DNA from: Rhizobium lentis
GTDB lineage: Bacteria; Pseudomonadota; Alphaproteobacteria; Rhizobiales; Rhizobiaceae
DNA length: 64,000 nt
Assembly: GCF_017352135.1 (NCBI RefSeq)
Contig: NZ_CP071454.1
Location: 62,001-126,000 of the forward strand
Reading direction: 5' to 3'
The position numbers and the translations under genes are program-made. The notes under the pieces were generated by a model. It was not told where the DNA came from, did not search any database, and saw nothing but the letters and a program-made list of their open reading frames with translations. Of the stretch, positions 8,871 through 17,310 are shown piece by piece. Position 1 is the first letter of the stretch; each line of letters starts with the position of its first letter.

Positions 8871-9716
8871 TCAGAGGCCTGTCGCCTCAGAGCCGGTGGC
8901 GGAGGTTTCCGTCTCGTCCACGCTTTGCACGGGCTCGGTGGCGCCCGCCGTCTCCTCTGTGCTGCCCGTGCCTGTCTCAGCGGTTTCCGCAGGGGCGGCA
9001 GGATCAGTCGTCTCGATCTCGGTGGCTGTCTCGGTCTCCGCCACTGGCGTCTCCGCCTCCGGGGCCGCAGCCGCCAAGGCATCTCTCATCTGGTCGATCG
9101 TTCCGACGGCCGTCCCGACGCCGAGCGTGTCCTTTGCCCAGCTCAAAGCTTCCGTGCTGACCGTGCCGGTCTTGGTGGCGGAAGCAAGCGCCGCCGTCAG
9201 AGCGGCATCTCCCAACACCGGATCGTCAGCCGGCGGAGCAACGCCGTTCGCCAGTTCATACTGAGCATAGGCCGTGGCGAAGGCTGAAATCGCCGCCACC
9301 TTGGGATCGGCTGCATTCATCAGTGCGTGGTAGTTGCGCTTCAGCGAGTTCAGCCCCGCAAGCTCCGCCGCTGTTTTCTTGGCGGGCTTTGTCGCAGGCG
9401 CTGAGGCGATAGCCGTCTTTTTGGCCGCGCCCTTCGTGCTGACGCTCTGCTTGGCCGACTTCGTCTTGCCGGTCTGGACTGACTTGCTGGCGCCTTTCGC
9501 GCTGCCGCCGCCGGCAGTCTTGCCGCTGGAGGTGGCACTGCCCTTTCCGCCGCCGCTCTTGCTGCTGCCGCCGCCATGACTGCCGCTGTTACCACTACCG
9601 CCGCCGTTGCCGCCCTTGGCGAAAGCGGGCGAGAGATCCGTAAAGATCATGTTGAGAGGTGCGAGCGCCACAGTCGTGGAGAGACAGAGAACGCCGAGAA
9701 GTCTGGAGAGCCGCAT
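8871..9716 (-). CDS. Secreted low-complexity Gly/Ser- and Thr/Glu-rich protein
   Basis: 281-residue protein with a Sec signal peptide (about residues 1-33, ending PAFAKGG). It continues with a Gly/Ser-rich segment, a Lys/Ser/Thr/Ala-rich linker, a short folded-looking core ('LNSLKRNYHALMNAADPKV' to 'YAQYELANG', about residues 110-160) and an acidic Ala/Thr/Glu tail. The core resembles rhizobial envelope proteins of unknown function. The ATG at 9716 directly precedes the signal peptide. The low-complexity flanks suggest an extended, cell-surface or periplasmic location. Confidence 0.75.
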   Translation of the reverse strand: MRLSRLLGVLCLSTTVALAPLNMIFTDLSPAFAKGGNGGGSGNSGSHGGGSSKSGGGKGSATSSGKTAGGGSAKGASKSVQTGKTKSAKQSVSTKGAAKKTAIASAPATKPAKKTAAELAGLNSLKRNYHALMNAADPKVAAISAFATAYAQYELANGVAPPADDPVLGDAALTAALASATKTGTVSTEALSWAKDTLGVGTAVGTIDQMRDALAAAAPEAETPVAETETATEIETTDPAAPAETAETGTGSTEETAGATEPVQSVDETETSATGSEATGL

Positions 9717-9920
9717 GATAGTCCTTCCGATACACAGGAATGCCGTTACATCGCGACTATTGAAACAGCCGGCCCATGAAGATCTAATTGAGCACCTGCT
9801 TATAATTTGAACTTTCCGTCGAAATATTGCCACAGAAGACGCTCCACCCGTCCCAAATGAAACCAAATCCCTTCCGCAGCGTTAAGCTGCAGATACCTTC
9901 GTTTACCCAAGGTGAGTGGT

Positions 9921-10436
9921 ATGAATAGATTCGCCATCATTGCCCTGTCGATAGCGACGGCGTTCTCTGGAATGCCGGCTTCGGCAGGCCCGGCATTCGT
10001 GCCGAGCCCAGTGCAATCGGCGGTCCAGCCGGCGCCGGCGGATACTGATGCCCGGATCATGACCGTCGGCTGCAGTCCATACAGCATAGTCTGCTCCCGC
10101 TACGGCGAGACCCGCAGCTATCACCGTGACCGCGACCGTCGCTATTACCGAGACCGCGACTACTATCGGGGCGACCGGTACTATCGGGACGACCGCTATG
10201 GTCGCTATGATCGTCGTTATTACCGCCGATATCGCGACCACGACAATACCGGCGCCATCATCGGCGGCCTCGCCGCCGGCGCCCTCATCGGTGGCCTGAT
10301 CGCCTCTCAGCCGCGCGCCTATCGCTCCACCGGCTATAGCTCGCATGCCGAATATTGCTATGCCCGCTATAGGTCCTACCGCGCCTACGACGACACCTAC
10401 CAGCCGAACCACGGCCCACGCCGGCAGTGCCGGTAA
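9921..10436 (+). CDS. BA14K family envelope protein
   Basis: 171-residue protein. A signal peptide ends near 'GMPASA', followed by a Pro-rich stretch, an Arg/Tyr/Asp-rich repeat segment (RDRDYYRGDRYYRDDR type, about residues 70-110), a Gly/Ala-rich hydrophobic helix ('GAIIGGLAAGALIGGLI') and the C-terminal BA14K domain ('HAEYCYARYRSYRAYDDTY'). The BA14K family is named after a Brucella immunoreactive, lectin-like surface protein and is common in rhizobia. The ATG at 9921 follows AAGGTGAG; a GTG at 9912 is also possible. It is divergent from the low-complexity secreted protein, and a perfect intrinsic terminator follows. Confidence 0.88.
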   Translation: MNRFAIIALSIATAFSGMPASAGPAFVPSPVQSAVQPAPADTDARIMTVGCSPYSIVCSRYGETRSYHRDRDRRYYRDRDYYRGDRYYRDDRYGRYDRRYYRRYRDHDNTGAIIGGLAAGALIGGLIASQPRAYRSTGYSSHAEYCYARYRSYRAYDDTYQPNHGPRRQCR

Positions 10437-10460
10437 TTCTAGTCCGCCCGTTCTGATCCA

Positions 10461-10485
10461 GCCTCGCATGAAATGCGAGGCTTTT
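10461..10485 (+). terminator. Intrinsic terminator of BA14K gene
   Basis: GCCTCGCAT (10461-10469) and ATGCGAGGC (10473-10481) form a perfect nine-pair stem with a GAA loop, directly followed by TTTT, 24 bases after the stop codon. Confidence 0.9.
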
Positions 10486-10786
10486 GCCGTCCAAGGCCTC
10501 GCCTGCGGCCCCGAACCATGCTTCTCATCGGTCGGCCGTTATGCTTGTCTATGCCACCGGCCGCCGATTGCCTTTTGAGCGCCGCATGGGTGGATGATCA
10601 ATGATCTCAGGTGATATGGCAAAACCTGCCGGCGGGGCGTGAAATCGAATACCGAAAGCCAACGAAGCGACTGGAAGATCTACTGGGAGCCTGAAAAAGG
10701 TCATGGGCCCAGTCCGGCGGGTCGATGATCAAACAGCCAACATTCATGTCGAGAGCCACCCGTTCCACCATCACCCTTCAGCTAAA
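10486..10786. other. Non-coding gap
   Basis: About 300 bases between the BA14K terminator and the 3' end of the HxlR regulator. I see no gene, repeat or convincing signal here. Confidence 0.5.
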
Positions 10787-11308
10787 TCACGCCGCCCCCG
10801 CCGCCATTCGCGCGCGCACCTCTAGAAACGCCATCGTCAGCTGCGCCAGCACCGGCGAAGTCACCGTCCCGTTCGCCCCGCCGACCGGATCGACGATGTG
10901 GATCCGTCGGAGATCCTCCATGAACTTGTCCCAGAGCGGCTGGCCACCCTCTTCCAGCAACTGCGCGCGGATGCTCAGATCCTCGCTCACCGGCAAATGG
11001 CGCCGTCCCCAGGCGCCGATCATCGCGAAGAGGGGAACGAGCTGGATCGCCGGCTCCGTCAAACTGTAGATCGCCTTCTGGCTGTGGCTCGGATCGTCCC
11101 GCTTGCTGATGAAGCCGAGCGAGAGCAACCGTTTCAGCCGCGCGGCCAGAATGTTGGAAGCGATCCGCTCCTCCGAATGATTGAGCAGATCACGGAAATG
11201 CCGGCGGTTGCCGAACATGATGTCGCGGATGATAATCAGGCTCCATCGATCGCCGAGCACCTCCATGGCCAGGTTGATCGGGCAGCCGGACCGCAATTCT
11301 ATATCCAC
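10787..11308 (-). CDS. HxlR family transcriptional regulator
   Basis: 173-residue winged-helix regulator. The N-terminal 'GCPINLAMEVLGDRWSLIIIRDIMFG' segment, with the cysteine near residue 9, and the 'FRDLLNHSEERIASNILAARLKRL' recognition region are diagnostic of HxlR/YodB proteins, many of which sense electrophiles or redox change through that cysteine. The C-terminal 70 residues extend past the minimal domain. It is divergent from the DHFR-like gene with 89 bases between the start codons, so it probably regulates both genes. Confidence 0.9.
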   Translation of the reverse strand: MDIELRSGCPINLAMEVLGDRWSLIIIRDIMFGNRRHFRDLLNHSEERIASNILAARLKRLLSLGFISKRDDPSHSQKAIYSLTEPAIQLVPLFAMIGAWGRRHLPVSEDLSIRAQLLEEGGQPLWDKFMEDLRRIHIVDPVGGANGTVTSPVLAQLTMAFLEVRARMAAGAA

Positions 11309-11344
11309 GAAGCATCTCCTGCAAAAACCAGTTGCATTATAGGA

Positions 11345-11370
11345 TCGCTTATGCGAGAAGACAACTAGTT
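11345..11370. promoter_or_regulatory. Candidate HxlR operator region
   Basis: The 89-base divergent gap holds two dyads: TCGC-TTAT-GCGA at 11345-11356 and the perfect octamer AACTAGTT at 11363-11370. The position between a regulator and its likely target suggests operator use. This is inference only. Confidence 0.35.
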
Positions 11371-11397
11371 TCGAACTGCAATCAGATGGAGGAGAAC

Positions 11398-12039
11398 ATG
11401 TCCAAGGTGCGCGTTGCGGGATTTTCCGTTTCCATCGATGGTTTCGGCGCCGGACCGGAGCAAAGCCTGAATGATCCGCTCGGAAAGCGCGGACCGGAGA
11501 TGTTCCAGTGGTTCTTCCACACGCGCACTTTCCGCGCGATGATGGGCAAGGACGACGGCTCGACAGGCATCGATGAGGATTACGCCTCGCACGCCATGGC
11601 CAATTTCGGCGCCTTCATCCTCGGCCGCAACATGTTCGGCCCCATCCGCGGCGAGTGGCCGGATGATGCCTGGAAAGGCTGGTGGGGTCCTAACCCACCC
11701 TATCACGCGCCGACCTATATCCTCACCCATTATCCGCGCGAGCCGATCGTCATGGAGGGCGGCACAACCTTTCACTTCATTACCAGCGGCATTCATGAGG
11801 CGCTCGATCAAGCGAAGGCAGCAGCCGGCGATAAGGATGTGAAGATCGGCGGCGGAGTGGCGACCGTCCGCCAATATCTGCAGGCGGACCTGATCGACGA
11901 GCTGCATTTCGCCGTCTCGCCCGTGGTACTCGGCATGGGCGAAGCGATGTTTGCGGGCATCGACCTTCCCGCGCTGGGCTTCCGCGTCACCGAGCATGTC
12001 GCCAGCGAAAAAGCCACGCATATCGTGCTGGCGAAATAA
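11398..12039 (+). CDS. Dihydrofolate reductase-like (RibD C-terminal fold) protein
   Basis: 213-residue member of the DHFR/RibD_C superfamily, predicted to be a cytoplasmic NADPH-dependent reductase with unknown substrate. Visible landmarks are the N-terminal 'VAGFSVSIDGFGAGP', 'FILGRNMFG', 'VKIGGGVATVRQYL' (nucleotide-binding loop) and the C-terminal 'IDELHFAVSPVVLG'. GGAGGA before the ATG at 11398 supports the start. The divergent HxlR gene suggests induction by a small reactive compound. Confidence 0.88.
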   Translation: MSKVRVAGFSVSIDGFGAGPEQSLNDPLGKRGPEMFQWFFHTRTFRAMMGKDDGSTGIDEDYASHAMANFGAFILGRNMFGPIRGEWPDDAWKGWWGPNPPYHAPTYILTHYPREPIVMEGGTTFHFITSGIHEALDQAKAAAGDKDVKIGGGVATVRQYLQADLIDELHFAVSPVVLGMGEAMFAGIDLPALGFRVTEHVASEKATHIVLAK

Positions 12040-12141
12040 CCGAGCCGCCGGTTCAATCCGGCGTGAGCGGCGTCGGAAGCACATTCATCCCGACGCCAGG
12101 ACGAGGCGGCTGCCGAGCCGACTCACCCTGCGTCAACAACG

Positions 12142-12432
12142 TCATATTTTGCCCATGCTTTTCATGGCGTTGTCCATATGCATCCTGCAGTCGTCCATCT
12201 TGTTGGCCATCATGGAATCCTTGGCCATCATCATCTCCTTGGACGCCATTTCCTTCTTTTCCTTCATGGCCGGATCGGTCATGGCGTGCATGTCTGACTG
12301 CATTTTCATCATCGACGCCTCGTCGCATTTCATCATCGTATCCTGCGCAAGGACAGGCAGCGCGGATGCGGCGGCGACAACGATGGCTGCAGCGGGAACG
12401 TGCCGCGGCGCGGGAAGACATGCATAAATCAA
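12142..12432 (-). CDS. Small Met-rich periplasmic protein
   Basis: Up to 96 residues. A signal-peptide-like segment ends near 'ALPVLAQD', followed by a mature part with about 18 methionines, many in MM or MxM spacing ('CDEASMMKMQSDMHAMTD', 'KEMMMAKDSMMANKMDDC'), plus two cysteines. Met-rich small exported proteins often bind copper(I) or silver, so metal binding is plausible but unproven. The start is unclear: the frame opens with TTG and no good ribosome site is seen. It lies 10 bases after the cyclase stop and may be co-transcribed with it. Confidence 0.65.
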   Translation of the reverse strand: MIYACLPAPRHVPAAAIVVAAASALPVLAQDTMMKCDEASMMKMQSDMHAMTDPAMKEKKEMASKEMMMAKDSMMANKMDDCRMHMDNAMKSMGKI

Positions 12433-12442
12433 GGACTTGAGA

Positions 12443-13888
12443 TTAGCCCGGCATTACCCGGTAGACGCACGCCATGCCCTCGACGCCCCGAAGCGGAGCC
12501 TCGAAGGCGACCAGCCTATGGCCGGAGAGCAGCCGGCTGACATCAGGCGCCGAAAACAGGGCTTCGGAAAGACAGATCTCGCCAGCCTCGGCCAATGATT
12601 GCACCCGTGCCGCGACATTGACGGTCTGCCCGAAATAATCGAGGTTGTCGTTCAAGGTCACGGCGATCGACGGACCGCAATGGGCGCCGATTTTCAAGAT
12701 GATGCTGGGATCGCCATGCTCGCCGTTGAAGCGCTCGATTGCTTCAAGCATATGCAGAGCGGCCGAGATAGCGTCGCTCGGGCGGGAGAAAGCAGCCATC
12801 ACCGCGTCGCCGATTGTCTTGACGATTGCGCCCGAATGCTCCTGCACAGTGGCGCCGAGCAAGGCGAAATGTTCACGCACCAGTGCATAGGCATTGAGAT
12901 CGCCGAGCCGTTCGTACATCGCGGTCGAACCCTTGAGATCGGTAAAGAGAAGCGTCACCTGACGGATGCCGAGGCCCTCCCTCTCATCAACGCATTCGGA
13001 GCGAAACAGCCGCCGAAACGTCTGGCGCGCAAGCAGCATCCCACCCGACATGTAAGGATCGAAATCAAGAACAGGCTTGGTGACCTGCGCCCGAATCTCG
13101 GACGGCCAGTTGATAAGGAGCAGCGAGCCGCGCACGGCAGCCGAGTTCTCGACTTCGACAATGACCGAGCCGGGCCGAACCGCCGAGGACGAAGGGCAAA
13201 AACACCGCCCGTCATAGCCGATCCTGAGGAGTGCAGGCGCCGCAACTGGTTCGCCTGCCACCGGCAGCACGAAGCTCGCCTGGGTCGCGACATTGATGCC
13301 GGCGAGCGCACCGGGGCCGAGTTCAGCCCTGATCGTCGTGACTGAACCCGGCGCCAGGAAGGAAAGGCCGCGCACCAACCCTTTCAGGACGTCGAGAAAG
13401 CGGACCTGCTGACCGGGCAGTCGCGCATCGCTGAGAAACCGTGCCTTCCAGTGAAAATCCTCGACCGAGAGCGAGCCGGGATCGTGAAAGGACAGCCGGC
13501 GCAACTGCGGCGACACAGTGAAGGTGACCTCGATGAAATCGTCGAGGTTGGTTTCGCCGGAGACGTCGCACAGGCCGCAGACATAGTGAGTCTTCAGCGT
13601 CCTCAAGGCGCCGAAGCTCTCGAGCACCATTCCGGATTGAGGACACACGACGTCCCAGCTCATTTCAAACAAACCGCTGCGCGTCGCATGCAGAAAGAGA
13701 TCGATGCTTTCCCCCTCCGAAATTGCGCGGTCGTGCGCGAAGGTCAGCGGATTGATGCGGTAGAGCGACAGGTCGTCACCACTGTGAATCAGGCTTTTGA
13801 ATTTGTCGATGATTCGCGGGCTCCAGGACCGAACCTGCTGCATCTCGGTCATCTTGCTCTCAAGGAGCCGCTCCTGAACGTCAGTCAT
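12443..13888 (-). CDS. Class III adenylate/guanylate cyclase with N-terminal DUF5939-like region
   Basis: About 481 residues. The C-terminal 190 residues form a class III nucleotide cyclase domain: 'VTLLFTDLKGSTAMYERLGD' carries the first metal-binding Asp, 'KTIGDAVMAAF' the second, and 'DYFGQTVNVAARVQ' the transition-state Asn/Arg region. The N-terminal 280 residues, with a 'CPQSG...CGLCD' cysteine set that could bind zinc, resemble the DUF5939 sensory region seen before such cyclases. No membrane segment is present. I prefer the ATG at 13888, which has GAGG six bases upstream; an in-frame ATG at 13918 adds ten residues. The product (cAMP or cGMP) is unknown. Confidence 0.85.
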   Translation of the reverse strand: MTDVQERLLESKMTEMQQVRSWSPRIIDKFKSLIHSGDDLSLYRINPLTFAHDRAISEGESIDLFLHATRSGLFEMSWDVVCPQSGMVLESFGALRTLKTHYVCGLCDVSGETNLDDFIEVTFTVSPQLRRLSFHDPGSLSVEDFHWKARFLSDARLPGQQVRFLDVLKGLVRGLSFLAPGSVTTIRAELGPGALAGINVATQASFVLPVAGEPVAAPALLRIGYDGRCFCPSSSAVRPGSVIVEVENSAAVRGSLLLINWPSEIRAQVTKPVLDFDPYMSGGMLLARQTFRRLFRSECVDEREGLGIRQVTLLFTDLKGSTAMYERLGDLNAYALVREHFALLGATVQEHSGAIVKTIGDAVMAAFSRPSDAISAALHMLEAIERFNGEHGDPSIILKIGAHCGPSIAVTLNDNLDYFGQTVNVAARVQSLAEAGEICLSEALFSAPDVSRLLSGHRLVAFEAPLRGVEGMACVYRVMPG

Positions 13889-13918
13889 CTGACGCCTCAC
13901 AACGTTCGGCCGGGCCAT

Positions 13919-14267
13919 GTGACCGGGGATCGCCGTGATTATAACAGACGCGGGATCAAACGGCGCCTGGCCGAGCAGAAGTCTTACGGGTTAGCCCGGA
14001 AAGGCGGCGTCGGGTTTTCAGAAGCTTTTCCCGCTCGACGTCGCCTGTTTCGGCATTCACCATTTGCGACATTGCCTTTCCGGACAGGCGTCAGGGGACC
14101 CATAACGCTCAGCAATCCTGTTTCAGACTGTCGTCAAATAAGCATGTCCAAATAGCTGTGGTATTGCTGCAGAATGAGCGTAGAGTGAGCGTCATCGGCC
14201 CGTGGTATATCGGCGAGACCGCTTGAGAGATGATACGTGCTCTTGCCGTTTTATAAAGGGTGCGAAG
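13919..14267. other. Non-coding gap
   Basis: About 350 bases between the divergent cyclase and a small orphan gene. Promoters for both are expected here. I see no clear repeat, RNA or gene. Confidence 0.45.
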
Positions 14268-14468
14268 ATGCTCTTGTCGCCCATCTCACTTGACGATCAG
14301 GACATAACCCTCGTCACCGATGCCGTCCGGCAATGGTGCGGGGAGAAGAAGCTCGATATCGACAGCATCGAAGGACGCCGCGCCATTACGGTCGCGGTCG
14401 ATCTTCTCCAGATGGACATCAGCCGTGACCGGCTCTTTGCTGAACTGTCGAAGCAACTGGACCATTAG
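14268..14468 (+). CDS. Small hypothetical protein
   Basis: 66-residue soluble protein ('LSPISLDDQDITLVTDAVRQWC' start, 'RRAITVAVDLLQMDIS' middle). The helical pattern and acidic composition look like a real rhizobial orphan. An AAGGGTG stretch lies eight bases before the ATG. I recognise no domain. Confidence 0.6.
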   Translation: MLLSPISLDDQDITLVTDAVRQWCGEKKLDIDSIEGRRAITVAVDLLQMDISRDRLFAELSKQLDH

Positions 14469-14620
14469 CAGGATCCGATAGCTGCCCGGTACACCGATCC
14501 CGGCTAAAGCATGGCGCACAAAACGCGTGCGGGGGTTTCGCGATGCCGGCATGCGCGTGCCTAAAGTGCGGAGGATGAATCTGAAAGATCGCCGCATCTG
14601 GGCTTTCCAGCGATGAGCGG

Positions 14621-15166
14621 ATGCGCCTGATCAGCAGCAAGACGGAATATCTCGATCTTTACGGGCGGCTGAAAGATCTCTGGCTTCCCGTCTCGCGCGA
14701 CGCCGGCACGCTGCTCCACATGCTGGCGCGCAGCTGCCGTGCTCACACGATCGTCGAGTTCGGCACGTCCTTCGGCATCTCGACCCTCCACCTTGCTGCA
14801 GCACTGCGCGACAATGGCGGTGGCCGGCTGATCACCAGCGAGTTCGAGCCGTCGAAACCCAGGCGGGCGCGCGAAAACCTGACGGCCGGCGGCCTCATCG
14901 ATCTCGTCGAAATCCGCGAAGGAGATGCCCTGCACACCCTCGGCACCGACCTTCCAGAAACCATCGACCTCCTGTTCCTCGATGGCGCCAAGGGCCTCTA
15001 TCGCGATATCCTGGAACTGGTGGAAGACCGCCTGAGACCCGGTGCCCTCATCGTTGCCGACAATGCCGATCTCAGCCCAGAATATCTCGCCCGCCTTCGC
15101 TCCACCGCCGCCGGCTATCTCTCTGTCCCGTTCGAGGAGGACATCGAGCTGTCGATGCGGAGTTGA
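14621..15166 (+). CDS. SAM-dependent O-methyltransferase (class I)
   Basis: 181-residue Rossmann-fold methyltransferase of the CCoAOMT-like (methyltransf_3/24) type. Motif I is 'IVEFGTSFGISTLHLA' (about residues 44-59), followed by 'LITSEFEPSK' with the acidic ribose-binding residue, 'LLFLDGAKGLYRDILEL' with the metal-binding Asp, and 'ADNADLSPEY'. It is somewhat shorter than typical 200-220-residue members. The substrate is unknown. No close operon partner is present; the MarR-GNAT gene runs toward it with 124 bases between. Confidence 0.85.
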   Translation: MRLISSKTEYLDLYGRLKDLWLPVSRDAGTLLHMLARSCRAHTIVEFGTSFGISTLHLAAALRDNGGGRLITSEFEPSKPRRARENLTAGGLIDLVEIREGDALHTLGTDLPETIDLLFLDGAKGLYRDILELVEDRLRPGALIVADNADLSPEYLARLRSTAAGYLSVPFEEDIELSMRS

Positions 15167-15290
15167 TGATATCGGCAACTTGCTCGCGCCGGAGCCCGCG
15201 GTCCCCATGGGCTGGCAGCTGAAGGTGGCGCGCCACCACAAGCGCCGGGCGGCACCGTCCGCCCGGCTGCATCGAGACAAACCGCCCCTC

Positions 15291-16166
15291 CTAAAGCCGC
15301 TTTTCGAAGAACGTATCCGGATATGGATCGTCGTTGAACCGCTCGATTTCGGTCCAGCCGGTGCCGCGATAAAGCTGTTGCGCCTCGGCAAGCGCGCTGT
15401 TGGTATCCAGGCGCAAGAGCCGCACGGACAGCTCCTGGGCGATCGTCTCGGCGGCGGTCATAAGGCGCTTTGCCAACCCAAGGCCGCGCGCCGATGGGGC
15501 GACCCAAAGCCTTTTGATTTCCGCCACGTCGCCGCCACTGCCCTTCAATCCGACACAGCCGATCGGGAGGCCGTCGGACATGGCGACCAGAAATGCACCG
15601 TGCGGGCGGATCATGTCCTTCGCGTCAGGATCACGGGAAAGCGACACGTCGAAGCCCTTTTCGAAACGGCGTGCGAGTTCACCGTAATATTCGTTCAGGC
15701 AATAGGCCGCGTCGTCATGCCGAGGATCTTTCTCCTCCAGCACGATGTGGTGACGCCCGAGCGAGCAGGCGACGAGATCCATAGCGCGCAGAAGTTCGTC
15801 CGGGCGGCGATGCCGCGCCAGAAATGCCTCCGCCTGCGCGTTGGAAAGTGCTTCATAAGCCTGAAACTCGGACCGGCCGGTGTCGGTCAACCTAGCGATG
15901 CGGCGACGGGCGTCCTGCCGGTTCGGTACCGTCTCGATCAGTCCCTCCTCCTCCAGAGCGCGCAGCAAACGGCTCATCAAGCCCGAGTCAAGACCGAGAC
16001 AATCGCGGATCGCCGAAACATCCGATTGCCCGCGGCCGATCGAATTGAGGACGCGAGCGGCACCCAGCGGACGGCCGCGTCCAAGGAAAGACGTATCCAG
16101 AGCGCCAACCTCGGCGGTGACGGCGCGATTGAATCGACGGACGCGGGAGACAGGGTCACAAACCAT
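15291..16166 (-). CDS. MarR-type regulator fused to GNAT acetyltransferase
   Basis: 291-residue fusion. Residues about 1-145 form a MarR winged helix ('DVSAIRDCLGLDSGLMSRLLRALEEEGLI' recognition region). Residues about 150-291 form a GNAT domain with the acetyl-CoA-binding motif 'LWVAPSARGLGLAKRLM'. This two-domain arrangement is widespread in proteobacteria, but its substrate is not established. The ATG sits only five bases from a perfect CTGAC/GTCAG dyad and lacks a ribosome site, so the mRNA may be leaderless and autorepressed. Confidence 0.88.
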   Translation of the reverse strand: MVCDPVSRVRRFNRAVTAEVGALDTSFLGRGRPLGAARVLNSIGRGQSDVSAIRDCLGLDSGLMSRLLRALEEEGLIETVPNRQDARRRIARLTDTGRSEFQAYEALSNAQAEAFLARHRRPDELLRAMDLVACSLGRHHIVLEEKDPRHDDAAYCLNEYYGELARRFEKGFDVSLSRDPDAKDMIRPHGAFLVAMSDGLPIGCVGLKGSGGDVAEIKRLWVAPSARGLGLAKRLMTAAETIAQELSVRLLRLDTNSALAEAQQLYRGTGWTEIERFNDDPYPDTFFEKRL

Positions 16167-16171
16167 ATTAT

Positions 16172-16185
16172 CTGACTTAGGTCAG
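16172..16185. promoter_or_regulatory. Probable MarR operator
   Basis: CTGAC-TTAG-GTCAG forms a perfect five-pair dyad immediately before the start codon of the MarR-GNAT gene, inside an AT-rich stretch that includes TAATAT on the gene strand. This suits autoregulation. Confidence 0.5.
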
Positions 16186-16324
16186 GTAAATCTTATTTCA
16201 ATTCCGAGCCAAAGCGAACTTGCGATGAGCCGAACGCCCTCGAAGGATCCGGCAGGTGCGCCGTCTTGCACATCGCCCTTCCCTCACCTAAGGCAATGCA
16301 ACTTCCTGTCCGCAAGGCTGTCCA

Positions 16325-17137
16325 GTGCTCTGCTTTATCCTCCACGCCCTGATCGTCGTCATCCTGACGCTGCTCACCCAGATCGGCGGCGTCGTCTATC
16401 TGATCACACTTGCCGTCGTACGCGCCTTGCGCATACGCCGATTTCCGGCCAAGCTCGCGCTCTTCCTGCTGCTCTACGCCGGCGCCACCGTCGTCGCGAA
16501 TCTCACTGCGCCGACGTTCGGCCGGGTCCCGCTTTCCTGCGTCGCCGACGCCGGCGATCCGCTGGTCATCCGCTCGCCGATCTATTGCGCACTCAATCGC
16601 AACTACGTGACGCCCGAACTGAGTGATCTGGCAAGAGCGCTCGCCACCCATATGGATAAGCAATTTCCCGGCACCGTCACTGTCGCGCTGGATGCGAACT
16701 TTCCCTTTGTCAACGGTTTCCCGCTGCTGCCGCATCTCTCTCATGCCGACGGAAAGAAGCTCGATTTCGCTTATTATTACAAAGATGCCGATGGCGCCTT
16801 CCTGAACGGCGCCACGCGCTCCCCGATTGGCTATTTTGCCTTCGAGGAGCCCGCCGCGGGCGACGAACTGCCCTGCGCGGGCCGCCATGACTGGCTCACC
16901 ACGCGTTGGGATTTTGATGCCCTGCAGCCGCTGTTCCCGGCCTATCGGATCGAGGAGCAGCGCACCGCGGCAGCGGTCGCCTGGCTGACGACAGAAGGGG
17001 CGGCGCGCTTCGGCCTGCAGAAGATCTTCATCGAGCCGCATATCAAAAACGCACTCGGCATCACTGACGCCCATGTCCGCTTCCAGGGCTGCCGTGCCGC
17101 GCGCCACGACGACCATATTCATATCCAGGTTGAGTGA
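16325..17137 (+). CDS. Membrane-anchored protein with LAS-peptidase-like motifs
   Basis: 270-residue protein. Two hydrophobic segments (about residues 1-32 and 42-62) are followed by an extracytoplasmic domain. Two motifs resemble the zinc ligands of LAS-type metallopeptidases (MepA, VanY, DD-carboxypeptidases): 'SHADGKKLD', which fits H-x6-D, and the C-terminal 'RHDDHIHIQ', which fits HxH. Together with membrane anchoring this suggests a peptidoglycan-cleaving enzyme, but the overall fold is not otherwise recognised. It begins with GTG, preceded by AAGG at about 16315. The 5' region is shared with the divergent MarR-GNAT gene. Confidence 0.7.
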   Translation: MLCFILHALIVVILTLLTQIGGVVYLITLAVVRALRIRRFPAKLALFLLLYAGATVVANLTAPTFGRVPLSCVADAGDPLVIRSPIYCALNRNYVTPELSDLARALATHMDKQFPGTVTVALDANFPFVNGFPLLPHLSHADGKKLDFAYYYKDADGAFLNGATRSPIGYFAFEEPAAGDELPCAGRHDWLTTRWDFDALQPLFPAYRIEEQRTAAAVAWLTTEGAARFGLQKIFIEPHIKNALGITDAHVRFQGCRAARHDDHIHIQVE

Positions 17138-17310
17138 GATCCGCCGGCTCGCTTGCACGCTGCGGAAAATACGCTAGATCTTCCGCTCCAACAGTTCCAT
17201 CCAACGGTTCCGAACCAAGGCGCAGCAACCATCTCCCGGGGCGCCCCTTTCCGGCCGCCGCCCGATTGGATATCTTCGCCGTCGATTGTCCTTAAATGAG
17301 AGGTTTGCTT

